A DNA stretch of 29,506 bases from Bacillota bacterium (GTDB taxonomy: Bacteria; Bacillota; Bacilli; Paenibacillales; Paenibacillaceae): contig JAEZZE010000205.1 of assembly GCA_023418755.1 (NCBI GenBank), forward strand, positions 1-29,506. Reading direction: 5' to 3'. The translations under genes and the position numbers were made by a program. Positions 1-8,709 of the stretch are shown piece after piece. The notes under the pieces are model-generated. The model was not told the origin of the DNA and did not search any database. It worked only from the letters and a program-made list of their open reading frames with translations. The first letter of the stretch is position 1, and each line of letters opens with the position of its first letter.

Positions 1-28
1 CAATAGCAGTCTATGGTGAGGTGAGCCC

Positions 29-910
29 GTGAACCGGGAAAAAGGTGCATTCGACCGTCTCTTCGACGTCTTCGTCTATGCGGCGCTGTCCGCGCTTGTC
101 ATCGTTACTTTGTATCCGCTGCTTTTCGTGCTGTTCGCTTCGTTCAGCGAGCCCGGCGAGTTCATTACGCGCAAGGGGTTCCTGTGGCGTCCGCTCGGCT
201 TCAGCTTCAACGCTTACGAGAGCGTGATCCGCAATCCGGGCATTCTGATCGGCTACCGCAACACCTTCTTCATCGTGGCGGCCGGCGTGGCCGTCAATCT
301 GATCATGACCGCGCTCGGGGCCTACGTGCTATCCCGTAAAAACGTGCTCTGGAACAACGCCATCATGTTCTTTATCGTGTTCACGATGTTTTTCTCCGGC
401 GGGCTGATTCCGTTGTACTTGACCGTCAGAGGGGTCGGTTTGCTTGACTCGCTATGGTCGACCATCATTCCCTTCGCGGTCGGCACCTTTAACCTGATCA
501 TCATGCGCACGTCGTTCATGGGGATCCCGGACAGCCTGGAGGAGTCCGCGAAAATCGACGGGGCGAACCACGCGACCATTTTGCTCCGGATCGTTTTGCC
601 GCTTTCCATGCCGGTCATCGCGGTCATGATTTTGTACTATGCGGTGGACAAGTGGAACGGTTGGTTTTACGCCTCTATCTTCATCAAGAGCCGGGATTTG
701 TATCCTCTGCAGCTCGTGCTTCGGGAAATTCTGATCGCCAATTCGACGGACAGCATGACGGCGGGGGCCGATGCCGGAGATCGCCACCAGATCGGAGAGA
801 CGATCAAATACGCGACGATCGTCGTCGCGACGGCGCCGATTCTCTTCGTGTACCCGTTCGTGCAGCGTTACTTCGTGAAGGGGGTCATGATCGGCTCGTT
901 AAAAGGATAG
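29..910 (+). CDS. Carbohydrate ABC transporter permease (MalG/LplC type)
   Basis: Inner-membrane permease subunit of a carbohydrate ABC importer, about 293 aa, a usual length for this family. An N-terminal membrane helix (about residues 13-37) is followed by further hydrophobic segments. The cytoplasmic EAA loop that contacts the ATPase is visible near residues 170-200 (EESAKIDGAN, then RIVLPLSMPV). The C terminus ends in the family-typical FVKGVMIGSLKG. The start is GTG with GAGGTGAG just upstream. It resembles the LplC/YtcP group, which normally pairs with an LplB-type permease; that partner would lie left of the window edge. No ATPase is adjacent, so an unlinked MsmX-type ATPase (one lies at 7437) probably powers it; this is inference. 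The substrate, probably an oligosaccharide, cannot be read from sequence. Confidence 0.93.
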   Translation: MNREKGAFDRLFDVFVYAALSALVIVTLYPLLFVLFASFSEPGEFITRKGFLWRPLGFSFNAYESVIRNPGILIGYRNTFFIVAAGVAVNLIMTALGAYVLSRKNVLWNNAIMFFIVFTMFFSGGLIPLYLTVRGVGLLDSLWSTIIPFAVGTFNLIIMRTSFMGIPDSLEESAKIDGANHATILLRIVLPLSMPVIAVMILYYAVDKWNGWFYASIFIKSRDLYPLQLVLREILIANSTDSMTAGADAGDRHQIGETIKYATIVVATAPILFVYPFVQRYFVKGVMIGSLKG

Positions 911-939
911 CCGGGGCGGCATTCTCGCCGTCCGGGGGG
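911..939 (+). other. GC-rich imperfect hairpin after the permease gene
   Basis: Immediately after the permease stop, CCGGGGCGGC and GCCGTCCGG can pair across a short loop with an internal mismatch or bulge. There is no T-run behind it, so it is not a convincing intrinsic terminator. It may reduce read-through or protect the 3' end of the upstream message. Confidence 0.3.
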
Positions 940-1060
940 GTCGTCCCTATTCGCGATCGGAAGCGAAGAGGCGGCCTCTTCCCTTCGAATCGGAGCCGCG
1001 AAACCGCTTGACCAAGGGATTTCTTGGATAATTCGTCAATCGCGTTGAACTTTTTGCATA

Positions 1061-1089
1061 TGTCCAGGGAACGGCCGGACGGCTATAAT
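1061..1089 (+). promoter_or_regulatory. Candidate promoter for the AraC-type regulator
   Basis: A perfect TATAAT lies at 1084-1089, about 65 nt before the regulator's start codon. The hexamer 17 nt upstream (TGTCCA, 1061-1066) is a poor -35. The -10 match in the only sizeable gap of this module suggests the regulator has its own promoter. Confidence 0.5.
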
Positions 1090-1153
1090 AAAAGCACGAA
1101 TAGAGGAGGCCGGCACCAATCGCCCCAGAGACGACGAATGCGAGGAGAGGCGC

Positions 1154-3496
1154 TTGAAAATTCGATATTTATGGCAGAAACGCAAAAGTGTCATATTTAC
1201 ATGGATCGTCTCCTATAGCGTGGTTTTGTTCGTTCCTTGGCTGATCAGCCTAATGATTTATACCCAATCCAGCGACGCGCTCAGAAGCGAGATTCACCGG
1301 GCGAACGATTCCTTGCTGAAGCAGGCCCGCTATACGATCGATACCCAGATCGATCTGATGAAGCGGCTCAACACGGAGATTACGTGGAATGCCAAGCTGC
1401 AAAGCTTGATGTACTCCACGAAAACGCGGGGCGACGCCCAATTCACCGCTTACCAGCTCGTGAAGGATCTGTTGACGTATCAGACCTCATACGCTTCGGT
1501 CGACGAGTTTTACGTAACCTGGGAGCAGGAGGGAGCGATTCTGCGGTCCGGCAACGTCCGCGAATTCGAAACCGCTTTCAACACGATTCACGCGACGGGC
1601 GAGATCGGCTACGGGCAATGGCTGGAGACGATTCGGACCTCGGGCAGCAACCGCTTCTTGCTGCTGCCGCATATGGATGCGCTGCATCCGCGAACGTCGA
1701 TCGCGTATTTGACCCATCTGCCCAAGGACTTGAACGGCCGAGTGACGGGGACGGTCGTCGTCATGACCGATTTGTCCCGTTTTCAGGAAGCGATCGAGAG
1801 CATCTCCGGCTTTAGCGGAGGACAGGTGCTCATCTTGAATCAAGACAACGAGGTGCTGATGTCCAATCTGACGGATGCCGGCGTCCAGGGCCAGGTCGTT
1901 CGTCAGCTTGCGGGAGGCTTGCCGGCGGAGGACGAAAGCTTCGAGCTGCTCTCGATCCCGTCCTCCGTATCCGATCTGAAGTATGCGCTGGTCATTCCCA
2001 GCAGCCTGTTCTGGGAGAAGGCCGAGTACGTCCGCAAGTTCACCTACGCCAGCATCGCGATCAGCCTGCTTGGCGCGGGAGTGCTGACCTGGTTTTTCGT
2101 GCGGAGGAATTATTCCCCGATCCAGGAGCTGGTGCGGTCGCTGACGGACAAAAGCATCCAAGCGGAACGCTCCGACGGCAACGAGCTGAATTTTATCCGC
2201 AAGGCGATTTCGCAGACGAGGAACGAATCGGAGCGCATGGCGCTGCAGCTGCGGCTGCATCAGCACGCTCTGCGATCCAATATGCTCAATCGTCTGCTGA
2301 AGGGAAGAACCGACTCTCCCGTTCCCTACGAGGAAGCGTTCAAGTCCTTCGGGATGAAGCAGCTGTCCGAGCGCTTCGCGGCGATTTTGTTCGTCGTCGA
2401 GAACGAGGGCAATCTTTCCTCCGTACTGCCGGGCATCGACGGCGACGATCGCCGCAAGTTGGCCCATTTCATCATTACGAACGTCGTCGAAGAGCTGGTC
2501 GGACGCCATGGCCATGCCGGCTACGTCACGGAGATCGACGACATGATGGTCTGCCTGGTCAATATTTCCGAAGACGAGCCTCCGGAGTTCCGGGACGGAT
2601 TGCGCGCTATCGCCGCGGAAGCGCAGCTCTTCCTGCAGCAGTTCCGTCTGGACTTGACGATCTCTATCGGCGGCATCCACGAAGGATTCTCCGGTATCGC
2701 CGAAGCCTACCGGGAAGCCGTCGACGCGATGGAGTACAAGATGGTCCGCGGCAAGCGGGAGATCATTACGTACGACGACGTCCGCATCGATCCGGCGGAC
2801 AATCTGCAGTTCGGCTATTATTATCCGCTTCAGCTGGAGCAGCAGGTCATCAACTGGATCAAGGCGGGGGACGTCGGCGAAGCCTCCCGGGCGATGGACG
2901 AGATTATGCGGCGGAACTTCAACAAGCCGGTCGTGACGCTGACGCTCGCCAAATGTTTGATCTTTAACCTCGTCGGGACGATGGTGAAAGCGATCAACGA
3001 GATCGGGGACGGGGAGAGCAGCATTCTCGGCGGCCATCCCCTGTGGATGGACAGGATCATCGCTTGCGATACGATCCAGGAGATGAGGGGAGAGCTGCTG
3101 GCCTTGCTGGACGAAGTATGCGCCTTTGTCGTCGCCAAGCGGGAGAAGAGCGTCTCCCAGGAGAGAGCCGAGTCGCTGCGTCATCTGGCGGCGAAGGTGA
3201 TTCGTCATATCGAGGAACATTACGACGATACGAGCCTGAGCGTCAACTCGATCGGAGAGCGCTTCGAGCTGAAGGGCAGCTATCTGTCGAAGCTGTTCCG
3301 GAACGAGACCGGGGAAGGGCTGCCGGATTACATCAACAAGCTGAGGATCGACAGGGCCAAGCGAATGATCCGGGACAGGGGCGCTTCGATTACCGACGTC
3401 GCGAAGCAGGTCGGCTATAACGAAGCGGCGACCTTCATTCGCGTGTTCAAGAAATACGAAGGCATAACGCCGGGCAAGTTCAAGGAGATGGGCTGA
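1154..3496 (+). CDS. Membrane-anchored AraC-family transcriptional regulator
   Basis: One-component membrane sensor-regulator of 780 aa, of the type common beside sugar ABC transporters in Paenibacillaceae. A first membrane helix (about residues 15-36) and a second (about 293-316) bracket an extracellular sensor region that is probably Cache-like. A cytoplasmic linker follows. The last about 100 residues (from about 675) form an AraC double helix-turn-helix: first helix pair around SVNSIGERFELKGSYLSKLF, second around SITDVAKQVGYNEAATFIRV, ending in the classic YEGITPGKFKEM. The start is TTG with GAGGAGAGG just upstream; the next in-frame ATG would remove the first membrane helix, so TTG is preferred. 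It sits between the permease and solute-binding genes and likely controls them in response to an external ligand or ligand-loaded binding protein (inference). Confidence 0.93.
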   Translation: MKIRYLWQKRKSVIFTWIVSYSVVLFVPWLISLMIYTQSSDALRSEIHRANDSLLKQARYTIDTQIDLMKRLNTEITWNAKLQSLMYSTKTRGDAQFTAYQLVKDLLTYQTSYASVDEFYVTWEQEGAILRSGNVREFETAFNTIHATGEIGYGQWLETIRTSGSNRFLLLPHMDALHPRTSIAYLTHLPKDLNGRVTGTVVVMTDLSRFQEAIESISGFSGGQVLILNQDNEVLMSNLTDAGVQGQVVRQLAGGLPAEDESFELLSIPSSVSDLKYALVIPSSLFWEKAEYVRKFTYASIAISLLGAGVLTWFFVRRNYSPIQELVRSLTDKSIQAERSDGNELNFIRKAISQTRNESERMALQLRLHQHALRSNMLNRLLKGRTDSPVPYEEAFKSFGMKQLSERFAAILFVVENEGNLSSVLPGIDGDDRRKLAHFIITNVVEELVGRHGHAGYVTEIDDMMVCLVNISEDEPPEFRDGLRAIAAEAQLFLQQFRLDLTISIGGIHEGFSGIAEAYREAVDAMEYKMVRGKREIITYDDVRIDPADNLQFGYYYPLQLEQQVINWIKAGDVGEASRAMDEIMRRNFNKPVVTLTLAKCLIFNLVGTMVKAINEIGDGESSILGGHPLWMDRIIACDTIQEMRGELLALLDEVCAFVVAKREKSVSQERAESLRHLAAKVIRHIEEHYDDTSLSVNSIGERFELKGSYLSKLFRNETGEGLPDYINKLRIDRAKRMIRDRGASITDVAKQVGYNEAATFIRVFKKYEGITPGKFKEMG

Positions 3497-3531
3497 ACGG
3501 CGTTCCCGCACATCGACGAGGGGGACGGGAG

Positions 3532-5163
3532 ATGAGAACAAACGCCAAGCGCCGTGCCGCGCTGCTGCTACTTGCCGCGGTCTCGCTGCTGCCGTTGGGG
3601 GCCTGCTTGCGGACGGACGGGAATTCGGTCCGGGATACCGGGGGCTTGAACCCGCGGCTTTCCCGGACCGGCGACGTCTCGCCAAGCGCTTCCGCGAAGC
3701 TGACTTATTGGGCGGAGCTGAACGGCAACGCGGGCAGCATCGTTCCGACCTTCCAGCAGGTTCCTTTCTTCCGGGAATGGCAGCGCCAGACCGGGGTGGA
3801 GCTGAAGTTCATTCAACCGCCCGCGAACCAGGCCCGCGAGTCTTTGAACGTGCTGCTCGCTTCCGGCGATCTGCCGGATATGATCGAGTTCGAGTGGGAT
3901 ACGTTTCCGGGCGGGCCGGACAAAGCGATCGCCGACGGCTATATTTTGCGGCTGAACGACGCGATCGAGAAATATGCGCCGAATCTGCGGAACTACTTGC
4001 GCGAGCATCCGGAGATCGACAGGCAAATCAAGACCGGTTCGGGCAGCTATTACGTCTTCCCGTTTATTCGCGGCGACGACAGATTGCTGACGTACCAGGG
4101 CCCGATCGTGCGCAAGGACTGGCTGGACGAGCTGGGCCTTCCGGTCCCGGAGACGATCGAGGAATGGCACGCGACGCTGACGGCGTTCAAGGAACGGAAG
4201 GGAGCTGCCGCTCCGCTTACTTTTCTGGGCGTGCCCCACCCGCTGTTCGGCTTGGAGGGCGGCGCCTTCATAGGCGCGTTCGGCGTCAAGAACGGATTCT
4301 ATCTCGACCGGGGACGCGTGAAATTCGGTCCGTTGGAGCCGGGGTACATCGACTTCCTGTCGTTGTTCCGGCAATGGTACGACGCAGGCCTGATCGATCG
4401 GAATATCGCCACCGTGGACACGAAGACGATGGATGCGAATATGATCTCGGGGAGAAGCGGAGCCAGCGTCTGGAACGCGGGGGCCGGCATAGGCACCTGG
4501 CAGCCGTTCATGCAGGACAAGCAGCCGCAGGTCCGCCTCGCGCCGGCTCCTTACCCGGTGCTGAACAAGGGGGAGCGGCCGAAATTCGGGCAGCGAAGCT
4601 TCGATTACGTCGGGACGGGAGGCGTCGCGATCTCGGCGAACAGCCCGAACGTGGAGCAGGCCGTGCGCATGCTGGATTACGGTTACGGCGAAGAAGGGCA
4701 TCTGCTGTTCAATTTCGGAATCGAAGGGCAGAGCTTCAGGATGATCGACGGCTATCCGACTTATACCGAGCTGATCTTGGATAATCCGGACAGGCTTGCT
4801 CCTTCCCAGGCCTTGGCCATGTACACGAGAGCGAGCTATTTCGGAGCGTTCGTCCAAGACGGACGCTATATCGAGCAATACTACATTTTGCCCGAGCAGC
4901 GGCAGGCGATGGAGCTGTGGTCCGCGACCGATGCCGCCGAGCATATGGTGCCGCGAGTCGCTTTGTCGGAGAAGGAGAACGCGGAGCTATCGGCGATCAT
5001 GCAGGACGTCGAGACGCTGGTGGACGAGGCGTCGCTGAAAATCATTCTCGGAATCGAGCCTCCGGACAGCTTCGAAGATTGCGTCGCGGAGCTGAGATCG
5101 CTCGGCATCGAGCGCGCGATCGAGATTCAAGAGACGGCGCTGAAGCGGCAGCGGGAATTGTAG
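3532..5163 (+). CDS. Extracellular solute-binding lipoprotein (LplA-type)
   Basis: Substrate-capturing lipoprotein of a carbohydrate ABC importer, 543 aa, typical of the large LplA-like binding proteins. Residues 1-25 form a lipoprotein signal peptide: basic start (RTNAKRR), hydrophobic core, then lipobox LGAC with the lipidated cysteine at residue 25. The mature part contains the usual early motif LLASGDLPDMIEF and a later region rich in aromatic residues fitting a sugar site. ATG start with a GGGAG ribosome-binding site. It follows the AraC-type regulator by 35 nt and, with the permease at 29-910, forms a partial importer. Ligand unknown; oligosaccharide uptake is the family expectation. 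Confidence 0.93.
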   Translation: MRTNAKRRAALLLLAAVSLLPLGACLRTDGNSVRDTGGLNPRLSRTGDVSPSASAKLTYWAELNGNAGSIVPTFQQVPFFREWQRQTGVELKFIQPPANQARESLNVLLASGDLPDMIEFEWDTFPGGPDKAIADGYILRLNDAIEKYAPNLRNYLREHPEIDRQIKTGSGSYYVFPFIRGDDRLLTYQGPIVRKDWLDELGLPVPETIEEWHATLTAFKERKGAAAPLTFLGVPHPLFGLEGGAFIGAFGVKNGFYLDRGRVKFGPLEPGYIDFLSLFRQWYDAGLIDRNIATVDTKTMDANMISGRSGASVWNAGAGIGTWQPFMQDKQPQVRLAPAPYPVLNKGERPKFGQRSFDYVGTGGVAISANSPNVEQAVRMLDYGYGEEGHLLFNFGIEGQSFRMIDGYPTYTELILDNPDRLAPSQALAMYTRASYFGAFVQDGRYIEQYYILPEQRQAMELWSATDAAEHMVPRVALSEKENAELSAIMQDVETLVDEASLKIILGIEPPDSFEDCVAELRSLGIERAIEIQETALKRQREL

Positions 5164-5234
5164 CGGAGGGTGATTTTGCCGCAATTGGGGAAAAGTAAGG
5201 GAAACCGCCGAACGGCCGACCAGGAGGATTCCCG

Positions 5235-6182
5235 ATGAGCTATCTCTACGCCCTTGGCCTCTCATTTCTGCTCGTGCTCTTGTCGGTGCCCGCCATAAGG
5301 CAGTTCGCGCTTAAAATCGGGTTCGTGGACCGTCCGACCAAACGGAAAGTGCATTCGGAGCCGATTCCGCTCAGCGGCGGACTGGCCCTATACGCGGCTG
5401 TCATCGTCTCCGTATGGGCGTTCCTCGGGAGCGGCCCGCTCTTAAGCGCGCTGGCGCTCGGAGGAGGGGGACTCGTGGCGATCGGCCTGGCGGACGACGC
5501 CTTCAAAGCCTACGGCAAGGAGTTCCCGGTATGGCCCAGACTGATCGCTTACCTGGGCGTGTCGTTGATCCCGTCCGCGTTCGGCATTACGATCGCGGGC
5601 ATATCCGCCCCGTCCCGTTCGGCCATGATCCTGTTTTCGCCGGGCTGGGCGGCTTTCTTTACCCTTCTCTGGGTATTCGCTCTTATCAACATGCTGAATT
5701 TCATCGACGGAATCGACGGCTTGGCCTCCGGCGTGACCGCGATCTCTTCCCTGACGCTGTTCGCCGCCTCGCTTATTTTCGCGCACAAGGACACCGCGTT
5801 CGTGGCCGTCGCGCTCACCGGAGCCTGTCTGGCTTTCCTCGCCTACAACTTCCATCCGGCCCGCATCTTCATGGGCGACGCCGGGGCGACCTTTCTCGGC
5901 TACGCGCTGGCGGTAACGGCCGTGGACGGAACGCTCAAAGGGGCTACGCTGCTCTCGTTGACCGTCCCCTTGCTGGCCCTCGGCGTGCCGATTCTCGATA
6001 CGATGATCGTATTTTCCCGACGGCTGCTCGAAGGCAAAAGCCTGCACAGGGCGGACAATCTGCACACTCACCACAGCCTGATGAAATGGGGGCTTACGCA
6101 AGTCCAGACGGTGTCCTTCCTTTATTTGATCGCGGCGGTATTCTCGCTGCTGTCCATCGTCGTGCTGCTCATCCTGCGCTGA
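5235..6182 (+). CDS. tagO: Undecaprenyl-phosphate GlcNAc-1-phosphate transferase (TagO/WecA family)
   Basis: Integral membrane glycosyltransferase that moves GlcNAc-1-phosphate from UDP-GlcNAc onto undecaprenyl phosphate, the first step of wall teichoic acid or other secondary wall polymer synthesis. 315 aa, many membrane helices. Family motifs are present in order: DRPTKRKVHSEPIPLSGG near residue 32, the LADD pair (Asp87, Asp88), NFIDGIDGL at 155-163, FMGDAGATFLGY, and the HTHHSLMKWG histidine cluster. AGGAGG lies 8 nt before the ATG. It is unrelated in function to the upstream transporter. It could equally serve a teichuronic acid or S-layer anchoring polymer; MraY is less likely because the protein has WecA-type motifs and no mur genes are near. 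Confidence 0.9.
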   Translation: MSYLYALGLSFLLVLLSVPAIRQFALKIGFVDRPTKRKVHSEPIPLSGGLALYAAVIVSVWAFLGSGPLLSALALGGGGLVAIGLADDAFKAYGKEFPVWPRLIAYLGVSLIPSAFGITIAGISAPSRSAMILFSPGWAAFFTLLWVFALINMLNFIDGIDGLASGVTAISSLTLFAASLIFAHKDTAFVAVALTGACLAFLAYNFHPARIFMGDAGATFLGYALAVTAVDGTLKGATLLSLTVPLLALGVPILDTMIVFSRRLLEGKSLHRADNLHTHHSLMKWGLTQVQTVSFLYLIAAVFSLLSIVVLLILR

Positions 6183-6206
6183 ATCGCGCCCTGCCCCCGC
6201 CGGTTA

Positions 6207-6215
6207 TGGTACAAT
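6207..6215 (+). promoter_or_regulatory. Extended -10 promoter candidate before the PucR-like gene
   Basis: TGGTACAAT matches the extended -10 pattern TGnTATAAT with one mismatch, about 40 nt before the start of the PucR-like gene. No -35 hexamer is recognisable in the C-rich DNA 17 nt upstream, as is common with extended -10 promoters. Confidence 0.5.
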
Positions 6216-6254
6216 AACGCATATCGCTATCTTCGCTGACAAGGGGCTTCAACG

Positions 6255-7346
6255 ATGAACAAAACCAAGCTGCAGGAGCTGAGCAGACTGCTGGACGCGA
6301 CGGTTGTCGCCAAAGTGCTGACGGGGGCCGAATGGGAGAAGGAAGGCGGGGAGAAGCATCCCGAAGCCGGAGACGCCATTCAGACGAGTGCGGGATGCCT
6401 GATGATCGCGCGCGTCAACGGTTCCGAGCTTCATTGCGTGGAGATCGCGGCCGCTCTCACTCCGCTGGAGAAGCGGCTATTGGGGTGGACGATTCGCCAA
6501 GGAAACATTCGGCCGGTCTCGACGGCGACCGATCTGGAACGCCAGGCAAGGCGGTTCGGCGAATGGATTCAGCAATCGGTGGCGGCCGGGGAATGGCGGG
6601 CCGAAGTGCCCGAACGGATGGAGCTGCGCAATCGGCTGTTCGAGGGAATGGTGCCGTTCTTGCTGTCGTGCGAGCAGGAGGAGGACAAGGAGCCGTCGTA
6701 CGGGGAATTGGAAAAGACGATCCGGACGTATATTCCGGACGACACCTTGCTGATCCCTCTTCGCGAGCACGAATGGCTGGTGCTCACCAGCGACAGCGTG
6801 TTGTCGGAAGCGGACGCGGACGGGGACGAAGAGATCGGCCACGAGGAGACGAAGGAATTGATCGCTTCCCTGGCCCAGGGGCTGCACGAGTTGATTACGA
6901 GCGAGTGGGGCGGAGAATGCCACATCGCCGTCGGAGAGCCGATCGTCCCTTCGGAGAACGTCGTGCGCATCGTCGCCACTCTGAGGGAGACGATTTTTCT
7001 CGGGCGCAAATTCCACGTGGGCATGCAGATCCACCTGCCGTGGCTCGTTCATTTGGAGAGATTGCTCAGCGGCATTCCCGAAACGGTTCGTTTCCGGTTC
7101 GTCGAGGAGATGATGGGAAGGCCGGATCTGTTCACCGATTCCGAGACGGTCGCCACGCTGGACGCGTTCTTCTCGATGGACTGCAACGTAAGCGAGACCG
7201 CGAAAAAGCTGTTCATTCACCGCAACACTCTGCTGTACCGGTTGGATAAGATCAAACACGAAGCGGGACTCGACGTTCGCTCGTTCAACGACGCCGTTCT
7301 CGTCAGGATCTTATTGCTATTGTACAAAGTCACGAAAAGGAAATGA
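6255..7346 (+). CDS. PucR/CdaR-like transcriptional regulator
   Basis: Predicted DNA-binding regulator, 363 aa. The C-terminal about 65 residues carry the PucR/CdaR helix-turn-helix: TLDAFFSMDCNVSETAKKLF, then HRNTLLYRLDKI and a closing hydrophobic helix. The N-terminal 290 residues have no clear membrane segment or known ligand domain that I can name; the middle may be a GGDEF-like middle domain of the CdaR type. In this family the short HTH follows a sensing region and controls sugar-acid, purine or other catabolic genes; the ligand here is unknown. It lies between tagO and the msmX-like gene on the same strand. Control of msmX is possible but unproven. Confidence 0.82.
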   Translation: MNKTKLQELSRLLDATVVAKVLTGAEWEKEGGEKHPEAGDAIQTSAGCLMIARVNGSELHCVEIAAALTPLEKRLLGWTIRQGNIRPVSTATDLERQARRFGEWIQQSVAAGEWRAEVPERMELRNRLFEGMVPFLLSCEQEEDKEPSYGELEKTIRTYIPDDTLLIPLREHEWLVLTSDSVLSEADADGDEEIGHEETKELIASLAQGLHELITSEWGGECHIAVGEPIVPSENVVRIVATLRETIFLGRKFHVGMQIHLPWLVHLERLLSGIPETVRFRFVEEMMGRPDLFTDSETVATLDAFFSMDCNVSETAKKLFIHRNTLLYRLDKIKHEAGLDVRSFNDAVLVRILLLLYKVTKRK

Positions 7347-7436
7347 ATTTTTTGTACGCTTTGTGCATAGTCATTTGGCCCGGCCGTAAGGTAAGATAAC
7401 TGTGTACCTTCAAACGAAGTTTAGGGGGAAATGTAC

Positions 7437-8558
7437 ATGGCAGGCGTTCGTTTAGAAAGCGTGTATAAAAAATATCCGGGTTCCGACAAAGCATCGGTTA
7501 CCGACTTCAACCTGGACATCCAGGACAAGGAATTTCTCGTTCTCGTTGGTCCTTCCGGTTGCGGAAAATCGACTACGCTGCGGATGATCGCGGGGCTTGA
7601 AGAAATCTCCGAAGGCAAGCTGTACATCGGCGACCGCGTCGTGAACGACGTCGCTCCGAAAGACCGCGACATCGCGATGGTATTCCAATCTTACGCTCTT
7701 TATCCTCATATGAACGTGTATCAGAACATGGCGTTCGGTCTGAAGCTGCGCAAATTCCGCAAAGACGAGATCGACCGTCGCGTACGCGAAGCGGCTCGCA
7801 CGCTGGAAATCGAGCACTTGCTCGACCGTAAGCCGAAGGCTCTCTCCGGCGGTCAACGCCAACGGGTCGCCTTGGGACGCGCGATCGTTCGCGAACCCCA
7901 AGTGTTCCTGATGGACGAACCGCTCTCCAACTTGGATGCGAAGCTGCGTACGCAAATGCGCGCGAACATCTCCAAATTGATGAAGCGTCTCGAGACGACT
8001 TGCATCTACGTAACGCACGACCAGACGGAAGCTATGACGATGGGCGACCGTATCGTCGTTATGAAAGACGGCTACATTCAGCAAGCCGCTACGCCGGACG
8101 TTCTGTACAACCACCCGGTCAACCTGTTCGTTGCAGGCTTCATCGGCGCTCCCGCGATGAACTTCATCACGGGCCAACTGGTTGAAGAAGGCGGCTCCGT
8201 GCGTTTCCGCGCGACGGGCTTCAACGTCGAAGTTCCGGAAGGCAAAGCGAAGCTGCTTCGCGCGAAAGGCTACATCGGCCGCGAGATCATTCTCGGCGTT
8301 CGTCCGGAAGATCTGCACGAAGAGCCGGTATTCATCGAAGCTTCCCCGAACTCCATCGTTAACGCGACGATCGAAGTTGCCGAGAACCTGGGTCACGAGC
8401 AGTACCTGTACCTGAACGGTCTGGGCAAAGAGAACGTCATCGCGCGCGTCGACGGACGTTCCGGTCTGCGCGAGAACCAAAACGTGAAGCTCGCGATCGA
8501 CATGAACAAAATCCACATTTTTGACAAAGACTCGGAACTGAACGTATTCGAGAACTAA
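7437..8558 (+). CDS. msmX: Sugar ABC transporter ATP-binding protein (MsmX/UgpC type)
   Basis: Cytoplasmic ATPase that energises carbohydrate ABC importers; MsmX of B. subtilis is shared by several permeases. About 373 aa. Walker A GPSGCGKST at 38-46, Q-loop MVFQSYALYPH, signature LSGGQRQRVALGRA, Walker B VFLMDEPLSNLD, switch histidine in YVTHDQTEAMT, then a C-terminal regulatory (TOBE/OB) region after about residue 235. ATG at 7437 is preferred over the in-frame ATG at 7431 because AGGGGG at 7423-7428 gives 8 nt spacing. It stands alone with its own terminator and no permease. Codon use looks more selected than in its neighbours (many CGT, GTT, GCT, AAA), fitting high expression. It is the likely motor for the permease at 29-910 (inference). 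Confidence 0.93.
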   Translation: MAGVRLESVYKKYPGSDKASVTDFNLDIQDKEFLVLVGPSGCGKSTTLRMIAGLEEISEGKLYIGDRVVNDVAPKDRDIAMVFQSYALYPHMNVYQNMAFGLKLRKFRKDEIDRRVREAARTLEIEHLLDRKPKALSGGQRQRVALGRAIVREPQVFLMDEPLSNLDAKLRTQMRANISKLMKRLETTCIYVTHDQTEAMTMGDRIVVMKDGYIQQAATPDVLYNHPVNLFVAGFIGAPAMNFITGQLVEEGGSVRFRATGFNVEVPEGKAKLLRAKGYIGREIILGVRPEDLHEEPVFIEASPNSIVNATIEVAENLGHEQYLYLNGLGKENVIARVDGRSGLRENQNVKLAIDMNKIHIFDKDSELNVFEN

Positions 8559-8572
8559 TAGATCGGGAACGG

Positions 8573-8605
8573 AAACCGTCCAGCCATTGGCTGGACGGTT
8601 TTTTT
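8573..8605 (+). terminator. Intrinsic terminator after msmX
   Basis: A perfect 12-bp stem (AACCGTCCAGCC / GGCTGGACGGTT) with a 3-nt ATT loop runs into a stretch of seven T. This is a textbook Rho-independent terminator and isolates msmX from hprK. Confidence 0.96.
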
Positions 8606-8649
8606 CATTCCGATTCGTACAGGAAACGCAATGGCCGCCAAAGTATAAA

Positions 8650-8683
8650 TTGATTTGTCCGATTATTTTCGATACGATAAATA
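8650..8683 (+). promoter_or_regulatory. Candidate promoter for the hprK operon
   Basis: After the terminator the DNA turns AT-rich. TTGATT (8650-8655) and TACGAT (8673-8678) are spaced by 17 nt, each matching four of six consensus bases. An overlapping alternative is TTGTCC (8655-8660) with TAAATA (8678-8683), also at 17 nt. Either would start transcription shortly before the hprK ribosome-binding site. Confidence 0.5.
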
Positions 8684-8709
8684 GGGGAAATCAGGAAAGG
8701 AGCTGTACG

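Noticed and set aside
1487..3685. 732-codon open frame on the minus strand opposite the AraC-type regulator
   Set aside because: Its product is rich in Arg, Asp, Gln and Leu without any family motif, and it lies antisense to a clearly conserved gene; a GC-skewed shadow frame.
3568..4944. 458-codon minus-strand frame opposite the solute-binding protein
   Set aside because: Arg/Gln-rich composition, no recognisable domain, and the plus-strand gene has a signal peptide, lipobox and ribosome-binding site.
7347..7436. cre site or clear promoter before msmX
   Set aside because: TTGTACGCTTTGTGCA resembles a cre palindrome only loosely, missing central CG spacing, and no -35/-10 pair at 16-18 nt was convincing, though a promoter is expected here.
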